A stretch of 60,134 bases of DNA from Longimicrobiales bacterium (GTDB lineage: Bacteria; Gemmatimonadota; Gemmatimonadetes; Longimicrobiales; Gaopeijiaceae). The notes beneath the pieces are model-generated. The model had not been told where the DNA came from, searched no databases, and saw nothing but the letters and a program-made list of their open reading frames with translations. Position numbers and translations under genes: made by a program. Shown here piece after piece: positions 17,942 to 26,533 of this stretch; within the stretch, counting starts at the first letter, position 1, and each line of letters begins with the position of its first letter. The stretch is from positions 1-60,134 of the forward strand of contig JAPKBW010000017.1 of the NCBI GenBank assembly GCA_028823235.1. The letters are read 5' to 3'.

Positions 17942-18215
17942 CGTAAGCTTGCTCAAGCCAGCGGCTTCGGTCACCCGCAAATGGCTCCGGCCCTCCCGGA
18001 TCGCATTGAGGTACTCGAAAGGGCAGTAGTGGTTGTGGAAGCCGATAACCATGGAATTCCACGGTCCCAGTCCTGCCGCTGCACACCTGGTGCGGTGTGA
18101 ATTCAGTGGTCAGGATCCCTGGAAATAGACGTCTTGGTATACATAGCCAGTTGGTGTCCATCGATTGAAACTCAGGGGTTGCCCCTCACCTTCTCCCGCG
18201 ACATCCTCCTCCCCC

Positions 18216-20510
18216 GTGACTGCACACAGGGAAGGATCTCAGGGGGGCGAACCCACGTTCGCCCGCAACCTCGGCCTCTTCGACGCCACCATGATCGGTG
18301 TCGGCGCTATGATCGGTGCTGGCATCTTCGTGCTTACAGGTATCGCGGCTGGTGAGTCAGGACCCGCTTCGATTCTGGCGTTTGCGCTCAACGGCGCCGT
18401 GACTCTACTCACCGCGTTCGCATACGCGGAACTCGCGGCGGCGATCCCAGAAGCTGGCGGTGGCTATGCCTTCGTGCGGCGCGCCTTTCCCGGCGCGGTG
18501 GGCTTCACCGCCGGATGGATGCTCTGGTTCGCTTATACCGTCGCCTGTTCGCTGTATGCACTGGGCTTCGCCGGCTATTTCTGGGAATTCTTCATCAAGT
18601 ACACGCCTGGCATTCCAGAGGTCGTGTTCTCGATCGTGGGAGAGCATGGTGCCGGGCTCGTCGTGACGTTCGTTGTGGGAGCACTCTTCGTGCGCCTCAA
18701 CGCCCGCGGTACCGCGGTTGTGGGTATGGCCGAGAACGTTCTGACGGTCGCGAAGCTCATCATTCTGGCCGTCTTCATCGGCTACGGACTGAGAGCACTT
18801 GGGATGGCACCCGAGGGCCAGGTACAGGAGGCGTTCAATCCGTTCTTCCCCCGAGGCTTCGGGGGAGTCTTCGTCGCCATGGGTCTCACCTTCATCGCAT
18901 TCGAAGGATACGATCTGATCGCCACGGTGGCGGAGGAGATCAAGGAGCCGGAAAAGAACATCCCGAAGGCGACGTTCATCTCGCTCGCCGTAACGATGGT
19001 CATGTACCTGCTGATCTTGTTCGTGTCACTCGCCGCGGTTCAGCCACCGAGTGGAGAACCCGCATGGCAGTTCCTCGGCAACTATGGTGAGACGGCCATC
19101 GTACGAGCCGCCGAGAGCTTCATGCCAGCCTTCGGGGTCGCCGTGATCGTCTTTGGTGGGCTGCTCTCCACGATGTCGGCGCTGAACGCCACGATTCTCG
19201 CTTCCTCACGGGTGGCCTTCTCTATGGGGCGGGATGGCTGGCTACCCGCCGCGACAGCCCGGATTCACCCCGAGCGCCGCACACCGCATGTGGCCATCTA
19301 CGCAACCGGCGTCATCCTGATCGTGATGGCCCTGACGCTGCCCATCGAGGCGATCGGCTCCGCAGCGAGTCTGATTTTCTTGCTCACGTTCGCCATGGTG
19401 AATCTGTCAGTTATCGTGTTGCGCCGGAAAGCACCTGAGTTGCCTCGCCTGTACCGGGTACCGTTTTACCCGTTCGTGCCGATTCTAGGCATCGTGCTGA
19501 ACGTCTTTCTCGCAGTCTACCAGTTCACGTTTCAGCCCTTGGCGTGGTACGTGACGATCGGTTGGGTCGCACTCGGGCTCGGGCTCTACTACGGCTACTT
19601 CAAGGGCGCGGCCGCAGAGCATGCACCGCAGGTTCTGGACCGCCCAGTCCCACCCCGTGTGGTCACAGAGAACACTGTGGTCGTTCCGCTGCACAATCCT
19701 GACCACGTGGCGGTCCTGCTCGACTACGCGAAGCCGATCGCCGAGGCCCGGGCGAAGGCACTCCTCGCGTACTCGGTGGTCGAGGTTCCGCGCCAACTCC
19801 CCATCCATGAGGGGCTCCGTTTCACACAGCATCGTGAAGGGCTGATCAAGGCCGCCCGAGAGCACGCCACCCAGGGGCAGATGACCCTGGAGACCGACCT
19901 GGTTATCGCTCACCACGCCACCGACGGAATCCTCTCCGGTGCGAAGCGTTATCGGGCAGACTGTCTGGTCATGGGCTGGAAAGGCCATACCGACACGAGA
20001 GACCGAATCTTCGGTGAGGTCGCGGATCAGGTGATCCGGCACGCGCCGTGCGATCTGGCGTTGCTCAAAATCGAAGGAACGGAGCTTCCGAAGCGATGCC
20101 TGTTCCCTACGGCAGGAGGTCCTCATGCGCGGCTCGCCGCCGAGATGCTCAACGTCCTGGCACCCGCGTTCGGGATGGAGGTCACAGCCTGCTACGTGGT
20201 GCCCCCGGGGGCCACCGCCAAGACGCGCCGCGAAGCGGACAACTGGATCTCCAAGACCCTCGAAGCGATGGAGGTGACGGCACCCGTCGAGCGCAAACTG
20301 ATCGAGTCGACCTCGATCGCAGGTGGCATCGCCAAGGAAAGTGCTGACTATGATCTCGTCGTCCTTGGTGCGGCCCGCGAACCATTCCTCAGCCAGGTGA
20401 TGTTCGGAGAGATTCCGGAGAAAGTTGCCCGTTTCTCACCTGCTTCGGTGCTGGTGGTCAAACGGTACGACGGACACGTACGATCCCTCATGCGTCGGGC
20501 CTTCGGCTAA
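18216..20510 (+). CDS. APC-superfamily amino acid permease with two C-terminal universal stress protein domains
   Basis: About 764 residues. The N-terminal two-thirds is an APC permease with 12 helices: MIGVGAMIGAGIFVLTG in helix 1, EAGGGYAFVRRAFPG, and EGYDLIATVAEEIKEPEKN. Two Usp-like domains follow (about 490-630 and 640-760), with LVMGWKGH and LVVLGAAREPF as ATP-loop-like segments. This fused layout is known for bacterial cationic or neutral amino acid transporters whose Usp domains sense nucleotides. The start is uncertain: the GTG at 18216 lies close to the conserved TFARNLGLFDATMIG but lacks a ribosome site. A TTG at 18165 is the alternative. Confidence 0.85.
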   Translation: MTAHREGSQGGEPTFARNLGLFDATMIGVGAMIGAGIFVLTGIAAGESGPASILAFALNGAVTLLTAFAYAELAAAIPEAGGGYAFVRRAFPGAVGFTAGWMLWFAYTVACSLYALGFAGYFWEFFIKYTPGIPEVVFSIVGEHGAGLVVTFVVGALFVRLNARGTAVVGMAENVLTVAKLIILAVFIGYGLRALGMAPEGQVQEAFNPFFPRGFGGVFVAMGLTFIAFEGYDLIATVAEEIKEPEKNIPKATFISLAVTMVMYLLILFVSLAAVQPPSGEPAWQFLGNYGETAIVRAAESFMPAFGVAVIVFGGLLSTMSALNATILASSRVAFSMGRDGWLPAATARIHPERRTPHVAIYATGVILIVMALTLPIEAIGSAASLIFLLTFAMVNLSVIVLRRKAPELPRLYRVPFYPFVPILGIVLNVFLAVYQFTFQPLAWYVTIGWVALGLGLYYGYFKGAAAEHAPQVLDRPVPPRVVTENTVVVPLHNPDHVAVLLDYAKPIAEARAKALLAYSVVEVPRQLPIHEGLRFTQHREGLIKAAREHATQGQMTLETDLVIAHHATDGILSGAKRYRADCLVMGWKGHTDTRDRIFGEVADQVIRHAPCDLALLKIEGTELPKRCLFPTAGGPHARLAAEMLNVLAPAFGMEVTACYVVPPGATAKTRREADNWISKTLEAMEVTAPVERKLIESTSIAGGIAKESADYDLVVLGAAREPFLSQVMFGEIPEKVARFSPASVLVVKRYDGHVRSLMRRAFG

Positions 20511-20529
20511 CCCCGGCTCTCCGGCAACG

Positions 20530-20700
20530 TCAGGTGGTCGGCAGCACCTTGGCATACCCCGCCCCACATCGGACCGGCGAGAACAAGACCCAGACCGATG
20601 AGGCTGTCCCAATGAAGGTGGACGTCCCGATGATAGTGCCCACGACCAGCGCTGTGGCGTGAGGTAAGCCGACCGCGCGATTGAGTTCAGCACGGCTCAT
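20530..20700 (-). pseudogene. Short N-terminal relic of an APC permease
   Basis: A 56-codon frame starting with ATG at 20700 reads AVGLPHATALVVGTIIGTS, which matches the first membrane helix of amino acid permeases (ALVVGTIIGxxIF). The match stops after about 30 residues. The third frame then gives a hydrophobic stretch, GLGLVLAGPMWGG, suggesting a frameshift. Nothing else of a permease follows. It lies in the opposite orientation directly behind the complete APC-Usp gene. Confidence 0.5.
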
Positions 20701-20765
20701 CGGAGACGGATCACCCTGCTTAAATCACTCCATCTCGGATGACGCACACGTCCGTGCCCGACGGC

Positions 20766-21062
20766 TCAATCGTCGAGAAGCTTCGGAGGCTCCTTGGTGT
20801 CTTTCACGCCAAGTGCGACGCCGGTACCGACCCCTGCCCCGATCGCGATCGCGATCGGAGCTCCCATCAGGGCTTCGACAAACGGCACAGAACCGATGAG
20901 TCCAACCACCGGTGCCGCGACGACGGCGGCTCCGACACCTGCCCATAGACCCAGGGCCGGTTTTTCGACGATCGATGTGTAGCGGAGCTTCTGACCAACG
21001 AACTTCCGCGACTTGATGTGCCCGTACACGCCGACGACTCCGGCAGCGATCAATCCAAACAT
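20766..21062 (-). CDS. Small membrane protein with glycine-zipper helices
   Basis: A 98-residue protein with an N-terminal hydrophobic helix (MFGLIAAGVVGVYG) and two more hydrophobic stretches rich in Gly and Ala (WAGVGAAVVAAPVVGLIG, PIAIAIGAGVGTGVAL). It ends in a charged tail, KDTKEPPKLLDD. The ATG at 21062 is preferred because ctcggggg lies a suitable distance upstream. A GTG at 21119 that touches the SulP stop would add 19 residues. It lies immediately downstream of the SulP gene and is probably the last gene of that operon. Function unknown. A SulP accessory protein is possible. Confidence 0.6.
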   Translation of the reverse strand: MFGLIAAGVVGVYGHIKSRKFVGQKLRYTSIVEKPALGLWAGVGAAVVAAPVVGLIGSVPFVEALMGAPIAIAIGAGVGTGVALGVKDTKEPPKLLDD

Positions 21063-21118
21063 GAAATCCCCCGAGTTGATGCCTTGCATTCCATAGTAGA
21101 GGTCTGACCTCACCCACA

Positions 21119-22687
21119 CTACGGAGTCGACGATGCTCCTGTTCCGAATTCCAGATCTTCCTCTTTGATCTTCTGGTCAGCCACGGGGATACCTACTGAC
21201 TCAAACAGACGTCTGGCGTGCTGCGGGACATCCTCCAGAGTCATTTCGATGCCGGCCCGTTCAGCCTGTCCCAGCATTTCCAACAGTGTGTACGCACCGG
21301 ACAGGTCGATTCTACCAAGCCCGCCGCACCGCATGACCACCGCTCGCACATCACGCTCGTCCGCGAGCTTCGCGAAGATCAGGTCTTCGAGCGCCGGAGC
21401 GGAACCAAACCAGAGCACTCCACTTGGCTCTACTACGAGCGTGTCTCCGACGCGTTCGGACGTCAGATGCGGCTTCAACTCACGCCACAGATGGACAGCT
21501 GCAGAAAGGGTGATCCCGAACAGGATCGCTCGGTCGATGTGTGGCGACATCACCAGGGTCGCTACGAACGTGGCCCAGCCGACCACCGCTTGCACGGGAG
21601 ACACACTCCAGAGCCCAAGGAGTTTCTTGGGCCGAACGAGCGCCCAGATCGCAGCGATCACAATTCCCGAGAGAATCGCCCGCGGCAGGGCGCTCAGAAT
21701 CGGAGCCAGCGGAAGGAAAGCCAGAACGGTCACGCCGGTCACCATGCCACTCCAGCGGCTCTTCGCTCCCGCGAGGCGATTGACACTCGTGCGGGAGAGC
21801 GATCCGCCCACAGGAAGGCCGCCGGTGAACGCCGCTGCGATGTTCGCCATTCCCTTGCTGAGGAACTCGCGGTCAGCGTCCCAGTGTTGCCGCTCCTCGG
21901 ATGCAAAGACCCTCGAGATCGATACCCCCTCAGCAAAGCCGATCACGGAGATCACGATCCCCGGCAGAATCAGCGACGGCAGGCGATGCCAGGGAAGGTC
22001 AGCCGTGATCGGTGGGAACCCGCTTGGAATCGTGCCGACGGTCGCACCCGAGTAGCCAGTCACGATTGAGAAAATGAGACCGGCCGCCGCCGCGAAAAGG
22101 ACCCCCGGCATCAGCGGGTGGATCTTCCCCGAGATCACGACGGCTCCGACCGTGAACAAGGCCAGGCCAACGGCCGTTCCCTCCCAGGCGCCCGGACTCA
22201 ATACCGCGTACCACGCGCGCTGGAGAACGCCGAGGTCTGCGGGGGGCGCCACCCCGAGCGCCCCGGGTAGCTGAGACGAGAGAATGAGAATCGCGGCAGC
22301 CGAGAGAAAGCCGGTCATCATCGAGTGGGACATCAGATAGACGAGCCACCCGGCCTTGAGCATGCCGACGATGATACGGGCCACACCCACGACGAGCGCC
22401 AGTAGGGCCGCGAGGGCCGCATACTCCGCAGTCCCGACGGGGGCGAGCGGAACGAGCGCACCGAACGTCAGAAGCCCAGTCAGGGCCACCGGGCCCGTCT
22501 GCAGATAGGGTGACGAGGCCAGAAACGCTGCCGCGATGAGCGGAATGGTGGCGGCGTAAAGGCCGTGGTGAGGCGGCAGGCCAGCCAGTTCGGCGTAAGC
22601 CATCGATTGAGGAATGAGGATCAGCGCGACGCTCACCCCCGCCAAGATGTCCGAACGTGAAATCCTGTCCGGTGGCGCTGACTTCAT
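21119..22687 (-). CDS. SulP-family anion transporter with STAS domain
   Basis: A 522-residue transporter with 10-14 hydrophobic segments. SulP landmarks are SVALILIPQSMAYAELAGLPPHHGLYAA at the N-terminus (the first 20 of these are diagnostic), then GGLPVGGSLSRTSVN. A C-terminal STAS domain (about 420-510) contains VVMRCGGLGRIDLSGAYTL. SulP proteins carry sulfate, bicarbonate or other oxyanions. The ATG at 22687 overlaps the stop of the TorD-like gene as ATGA, so it belongs to the molybdoenzyme operon. That context favours a substrate or product anion of the oxidoreductase, for instance a sulfur oxyanion. Confidence 0.9.
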   Translation of the reverse strand: MKSAPPDRISRSDILAGVSVALILIPQSMAYAELAGLPPHHGLYAATIPLIAAAFLASSPYLQTGPVALTGLLTFGALVPLAPVGTAEYAALAALLALVVGVARIIVGMLKAGWLVYLMSHSMMTGFLSAAAILILSSQLPGALGVAPPADLGVLQRAWYAVLSPGAWEGTAVGLALFTVGAVVISGKIHPLMPGVLFAAAAGLIFSIVTGYSGATVGTIPSGFPPITADLPWHRLPSLILPGIVISVIGFAEGVSISRVFASEERQHWDADREFLSKGMANIAAAFTGGLPVGGSLSRTSVNRLAGAKSRWSGMVTGVTVLAFLPLAPILSALPRAILSGIVIAAIWALVRPKKLLGLWSVSPVQAVVGWATFVATLVMSPHIDRAILFGITLSAAVHLWRELKPHLTSERVGDTLVVEPSGVLWFGSAPALEDLIFAKLADERDVRAVVMRCGGLGRIDLSGAYTLLEMLGQAERAGIEMTLEDVPQHARRLFESVGIPVADQKIKEEDLEFGTGASSTP

Positions 22688-23619
22688 GAGACGCCTGCCG
22701 TGGTATCCGCAGACTCTTTGCCCTCCGCTGCATCTTCCGCCGAGAGCGCTCCGCTTTCGGCCAGTTCACACAGCAGCGTCTGGGTCCGCAGCGCGCGATC
22801 CGCCAGGAAGCACGCCGTGCCGCCCAGCCACTCTTCGCGAGCGGCATGGGCCATAGCCTGTCGCCCCGCCTCTTCGGAAAGCGCGTTGAGAACACCCGGT
22901 GCGTCCTGCGCGAGGATGTGCTCAAGCGCGTAGCGTCTCTCTCCTGCCCTGAGGCCGACGTCCAGAGTCGATGCAATGCGACCAAGATCGGATCGAGTGA
23001 AAATCGCACCCGACCGGACCGGAGCGAGCAGCCCCGCCAGGAAAGCTTCCGACCCGTCCTCACGGGGATCCGGCAGAGGCGGTGCTTCCCGTAAATGGAC
23101 AGGCAGCGCACCCCCGGAAGTCACCTCGCTTCGAAGCACGTCCCGGAGCAGGATCGCCCACTCTCCATACGGCCCTGACGTGAGTTCGACGACTCGATCG
23201 AGGTACGCGAAGACCCATGGCGCCAGGTGCTCCTGCAGCAAGGCCCCTCGACTCTGGTCGAGGAGCATCGCCTCAGCAGACGCGCCCTCCGCATTCGCAA
23301 TCGCAATCTGCTCGGTCAATCCAACGTAGAGACCGAGGAGCGCCGAGAGGTGGTCGGGCTCGGCCGGCGGGGTCTGCCCAACCGCCGTCCAGAATCCCGC
23401 GACGCGCTCGCGTGCATCGCCCCCCATCATGCCCTCCTGCCCGAGGTGCACGGACGCGTAGGGATACAACTGGAACATGAAGACGTCAGAGTATTCAGAC
23501 GAGCTCGGAGCCGCCTGCATACCGAGCGCTGCGATGATCCCTTCGTGCTCCTTCGACGGTGGCTCCGCGAGAACAGCGAGCCCCCGCAACAGCTCGACCG
23601 GCGTTCCCGACTCAGGCAC
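22684..23619 (-). CDS. TorD/DmsD-like molybdoenzyme chaperone
   Basis: An all-helical protein of about 311 residues. The N-terminal half has the TorD-family look: VELLRGLAVLAEPP, SDVFMFQLYPYASVHLG, then LSALLGLYVGLTEQ and HLAPWVFAYLDRV, equivalent to the family HLP-W motif. Such chaperones bind the apo-catalytic subunit and guard cofactor insertion. It is about 100 residues longer than TorD, with an extra C-terminal helical region. The GTG at 23619 overlaps the molybdopterin oxidoreductase gene by eight bases. The sandwich position between catalytic subunit and transporter supports the role. Confidence 0.75.
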   Translation of the reverse strand: MPESGTPVELLRGLAVLAEPPSKEHEGIIAALGMQAAPSSSEYSDVFMFQLYPYASVHLGQEGMMGGDARERVAGFWTAVGQTPPAEPDHLSALLGLYVGLTEQIAIANAEGASAEAMLLDQSRGALLQEHLAPWVFAYLDRVVELTSGPYGEWAILLRDVLRSEVTSGGALPVHLREAPPLPDPREDGSEAFLAGLLAPVRSGAIFTRSDLGRIASTLDVGLRAGERRYALEHILAQDAPGVLNALSEEAGRQAMAHAAREEWLGGTACFLADRALRTQTLLCELAESGALSAEDAAEGKESADTTAGVS

Positions 23620-26533
23620 CGACGGGCTCGCGCTCGGGAAGGTCGTAGGCGGCGCGTTCAGGCCGGACGGGGCGCAGCATCCACCACGGGCGACGGGTGC
23701 CATCCGGCGAGTGGGTCGAAGCTGCCCGAGTCATCTCGAGCCACTGGTCGTACACGGCCCGGGACTTCGCGGTATCGACCGAGACGTCCCCGAAAGAGTC
23801 ACCGGGCTGAGCCTTCCGCACACGCACTGCCTGGTGCCAGCAGTGCATCCCCGACACAGGATCGGGATGGACGGGGTGCGTCAGATTTTGGTGGACGCCT
23901 ACGTCGGTCCACCACACCCGCATCGTGTCGGGATCGGCGGACTCGAAGGGGCCCCCGCTCTTCTTTCGGGTGAGGTCCCAGTCCGACTCGTTCTGGTCGA
24001 GCGCTACGGTGTTCATGCCCAGGCGCGGTCCTTCGTGCCCCTCGGGCTTCCAGCGACCCATGTGATGGCTGCAGGCCAGCACGCCGGGGCGAATGCCTTC
24101 GGTAATCCACGCCTTAAGCACGAAATGACCGATCTCCGTCTCGACCCGCACGAGATCCCCAGTCTTGTCTACACCGGCCCGCGCGGCATCGGTCGGGTGA
24201 ATCCACAGCGGATTCGTATGCGCGATCTCATCGAGCCACTTGGCGTTCGCACTACGCGTGTGAATCTGAACCGGTACACGGAAGGTCGTAATCAGCGGCA
24301 TCTGATCGGAGTCGAGATTCTGCTGATGAATGTGACTCTTCACGTAGGTCGGCGTCGCTAGCTCTGGCCACCCCCAATCGCGCAGAGTCCGCGACCAGAA
24401 CTCCAACTTTCCGGTCGGCGTCGGCCATCCCTTCACGATTTCGCCATCGACGCGCACGCCGACACGCCTGCGGCCGTCCTCGTCAGGATCAATTTTCGTC
24501 CCTCCGGGAGCCTTCGGACTCGGCGGCACAGGAGCGTGCGTATAGACGCGCCCCGCATCGTCGACGCGGATGTCCTCGAGTTCCGAATCCGGGACCGGCT
24601 GCTCGTGTACCTTGCCGACCTTGTTCGCGACCTCGAAAGCCCCGTAACGGCGCATGTATTCGAGAGGTGTTACACCTTGAGCGACCGCAGCCTCGGGCAA
24701 CCCAGGCACGGAGTTTTCGAAGATCCAGCCGTAGTACTCATCGACCGTCATCTTCTCGCCGGGATTTTTCACCGATTCGAAGAACTGGCGAATTCCGAGT
24801 GATCCGTCGGGATCGATCCGCCATGTGAGCTCGATCCAAAATTCGTTCTCTTCCCAGACTTCACCTGGGTTCACCTGACGCGTGTCGGTGATCTCCTCAC
24901 CCAGTCGCTCGCGAGCAGCGCGCAGCACTGGCTGCCGAAAACCGATCCACTGACCGTTGTACTGCTCGTACGATGTGAGATCGTGCCGCTCTGACGAGTG
25001 GCCCATCGGGAGAACGTAGTCCGCAAAGTACGCGGTCTCATTCCACGTAGGCGTCATCGCAATGTGTTGACCGATCTGCTTCTTGTCGGTGAGCATCTCG
25101 ATCCAGCTGAAGCCGTCCGGATTCGTCCAGACCGGATTGTACACGCGTGTGAAGTAGACATCGACGAACGCTTCCTGCTGACGCATGAGATGCGGCATGA
25201 GGAAGGACATCTCCATGAGCGCCAGCGGGTACTCGTCCGGCCAGAGCACGTCATTCCACCGCCGCGGGTGTTGATGCGGAAGTCGGGGCGGCTTCGGCGT
25301 GAACTTGTTCCAAGAGTTCGGAAAGGTGCCACCCTCTGTAGCGAGGGCACCGAGCAATGCGTTGAGCAGCGTAAGGGTCCGCGCGACCTGCCACCCACCA
25401 AGGTTTCCGGAGCCCGCACTACGCCAGTTGTGCGTGGCCAGCCGCGTGCCGGCCGTCGAGACAAGTTCGGCTACTGCCTTGAGTTGATCGACGCTGACCC
25501 CTGATTCCGCGGACGCGAACTCGAAAGTATACGAGTCGTACATCTGCTTAAGGGCGGCCTCGAAGTCCTCGAAGGTCCCCTGGGGGTTTCCTCCCACCTC
25601 TTCCAGATATTCCTGCCAGTTCCACCAGCGGCGCACGAACTCACGATCGTAACGCCCCTCCTGAATCATCCAGTTGGCGATGGCGAGAAAGATTGCCGGC
25701 TCGGAACCAGGATAGGGCGAGATCCAGTGGTCCGCGTGTGTCGCGGTGTTGGAGAGGCGGGTATCGAAGACGATGAGCTTCGCTCCGTTCTGCTTCCCCT
25801 CCATGATGCGCTGAGCATGCGGATTGAAGTAGTGCCCAGTCTCCAGGTGACTGCTGACCAGCAGAATCACCTTCGCGTTGGCGTGGTCAGGGCTCGGACG
25901 ATCCATGCCCATCCACCAGTGATATCCGGCGCGTGCACCGCTCGAACAGACGTTGGTGTGGGAGTTGTGACCGTCTACACCCCAGGCCGCGAGCATCCGC
26001 GTGGTGTAGCCGTCCTCCCCGGGGCGACCGACGTGGTACATGACCTGTTCGTGCCGCTCTTCTTCGAGGCACGTGCGAATGCGACCCGCGATGTCGTCGA
26101 GTGCTTCATCCCAGCTCACCCGCTCCCACTTTCCCTCACCGCGCTCACCTGAACGCTTGAGCGGATATAGGATCCGGTCAGGGTCCGTGATCTGATTGAT
26201 CGTCGCCGGCCCCTTGGCACAATTTCGCCCACGGGATCCGGGATGCTCCGGATTGCCTTCGAATTTCCTTACTTGCAGCGTGTCCCGATCGACGTAGGCC
26301 AGAAGACCACATGCAGACTCGCAGTTAAAGCAGGTCGTTGGGACCAGCATGTAGCGCTTCTCGACACGCTCGGGCCACGACTTCGAGTCGAGCTCGACCC
26401 AGTCGTTCCAGCGCTCCCTCGGAGGAAACGCGGCCAAGTGGATTCGACTCGCGCCGGGATAAAAGGTCTCACCGCGCGCTTCCACTTCTGCCCGGGCGGC
26501 GGATACCCGCCGGTTCAGGTCATCGAGCGTCAT
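23612..26533 (-). CDS. Molybdopterin oxidoreductase, DMSO-reductase family, Cys-ligated
   Basis: A 973-residue catalytic subunit. A [4Fe-4S] site is formed by Cys68, Cys71, Cys75 and Cys105 (TTCFNCESACG, RGRNCAKGP). The predicted Mo ligand is Cys196 in TNVCSSGAR, as in NapA, PsrA and ArrA types rather than the Asp or Ser types. The C-terminal MopB domain includes HTRSANAKWLDE and HPTDAARAGV. There is no Tat signal, so the protein would stay in the cytoplasm unless exported with a partner. It overlaps the ferredoxin-NrfD gene by ATGA upstream and the TorD-like gene downstream. The substrate is unknown: polysulfide, thiosulfate, tetrathionate or another oxyanion are candidates. Confidence 0.88.
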   Translation of the reverse strand: MTLDDLNRRVSAARAEVEARGETFYPGASRIHLAAFPPRERWNDWVELDSKSWPERVEKRYMLVPTTCFNCESACGLLAYVDRDTLQVRKFEGNPEHPGSRGRNCAKGPATINQITDPDRILYPLKRSGERGEGKWERVSWDEALDDIAGRIRTCLEEERHEQVMYHVGRPGEDGYTTRMLAAWGVDGHNSHTNVCSSGARAGYHWWMGMDRPSPDHANAKVILLVSSHLETGHYFNPHAQRIMEGKQNGAKLIVFDTRLSNTATHADHWISPYPGSEPAIFLAIANWMIQEGRYDREFVRRWWNWQEYLEEVGGNPQGTFEDFEAALKQMYDSYTFEFASAESGVSVDQLKAVAELVSTAGTRLATHNWRSAGSGNLGGWQVARTLTLLNALLGALATEGGTFPNSWNKFTPKPPRLPHQHPRRWNDVLWPDEYPLALMEMSFLMPHLMRQQEAFVDVYFTRVYNPVWTNPDGFSWIEMLTDKKQIGQHIAMTPTWNETAYFADYVLPMGHSSERHDLTSYEQYNGQWIGFRQPVLRAARERLGEEITDTRQVNPGEVWEENEFWIELTWRIDPDGSLGIRQFFESVKNPGEKMTVDEYYGWIFENSVPGLPEAAVAQGVTPLEYMRRYGAFEVANKVGKVHEQPVPDSELEDIRVDDAGRVYTHAPVPPSPKAPGGTKIDPDEDGRRRVGVRVDGEIVKGWPTPTGKLEFWSRTLRDWGWPELATPTYVKSHIHQQNLDSDQMPLITTFRVPVQIHTRSANAKWLDEIAHTNPLWIHPTDAARAGVDKTGDLVRVETEIGHFVLKAWITEGIRPGVLACSHHMGRWKPEGHEGPRLGMNTVALDQNESDWDLTRKKSGGPFESADPDTMRVWWTDVGVHQNLTHPVHPDPVSGMHCWHQAVRVRKAQPGDSFGDVSVDTAKSRAVYDQWLEMTRAASTHSPDGTRRPWWMLRPVRPERAAYDLPEREPVGA

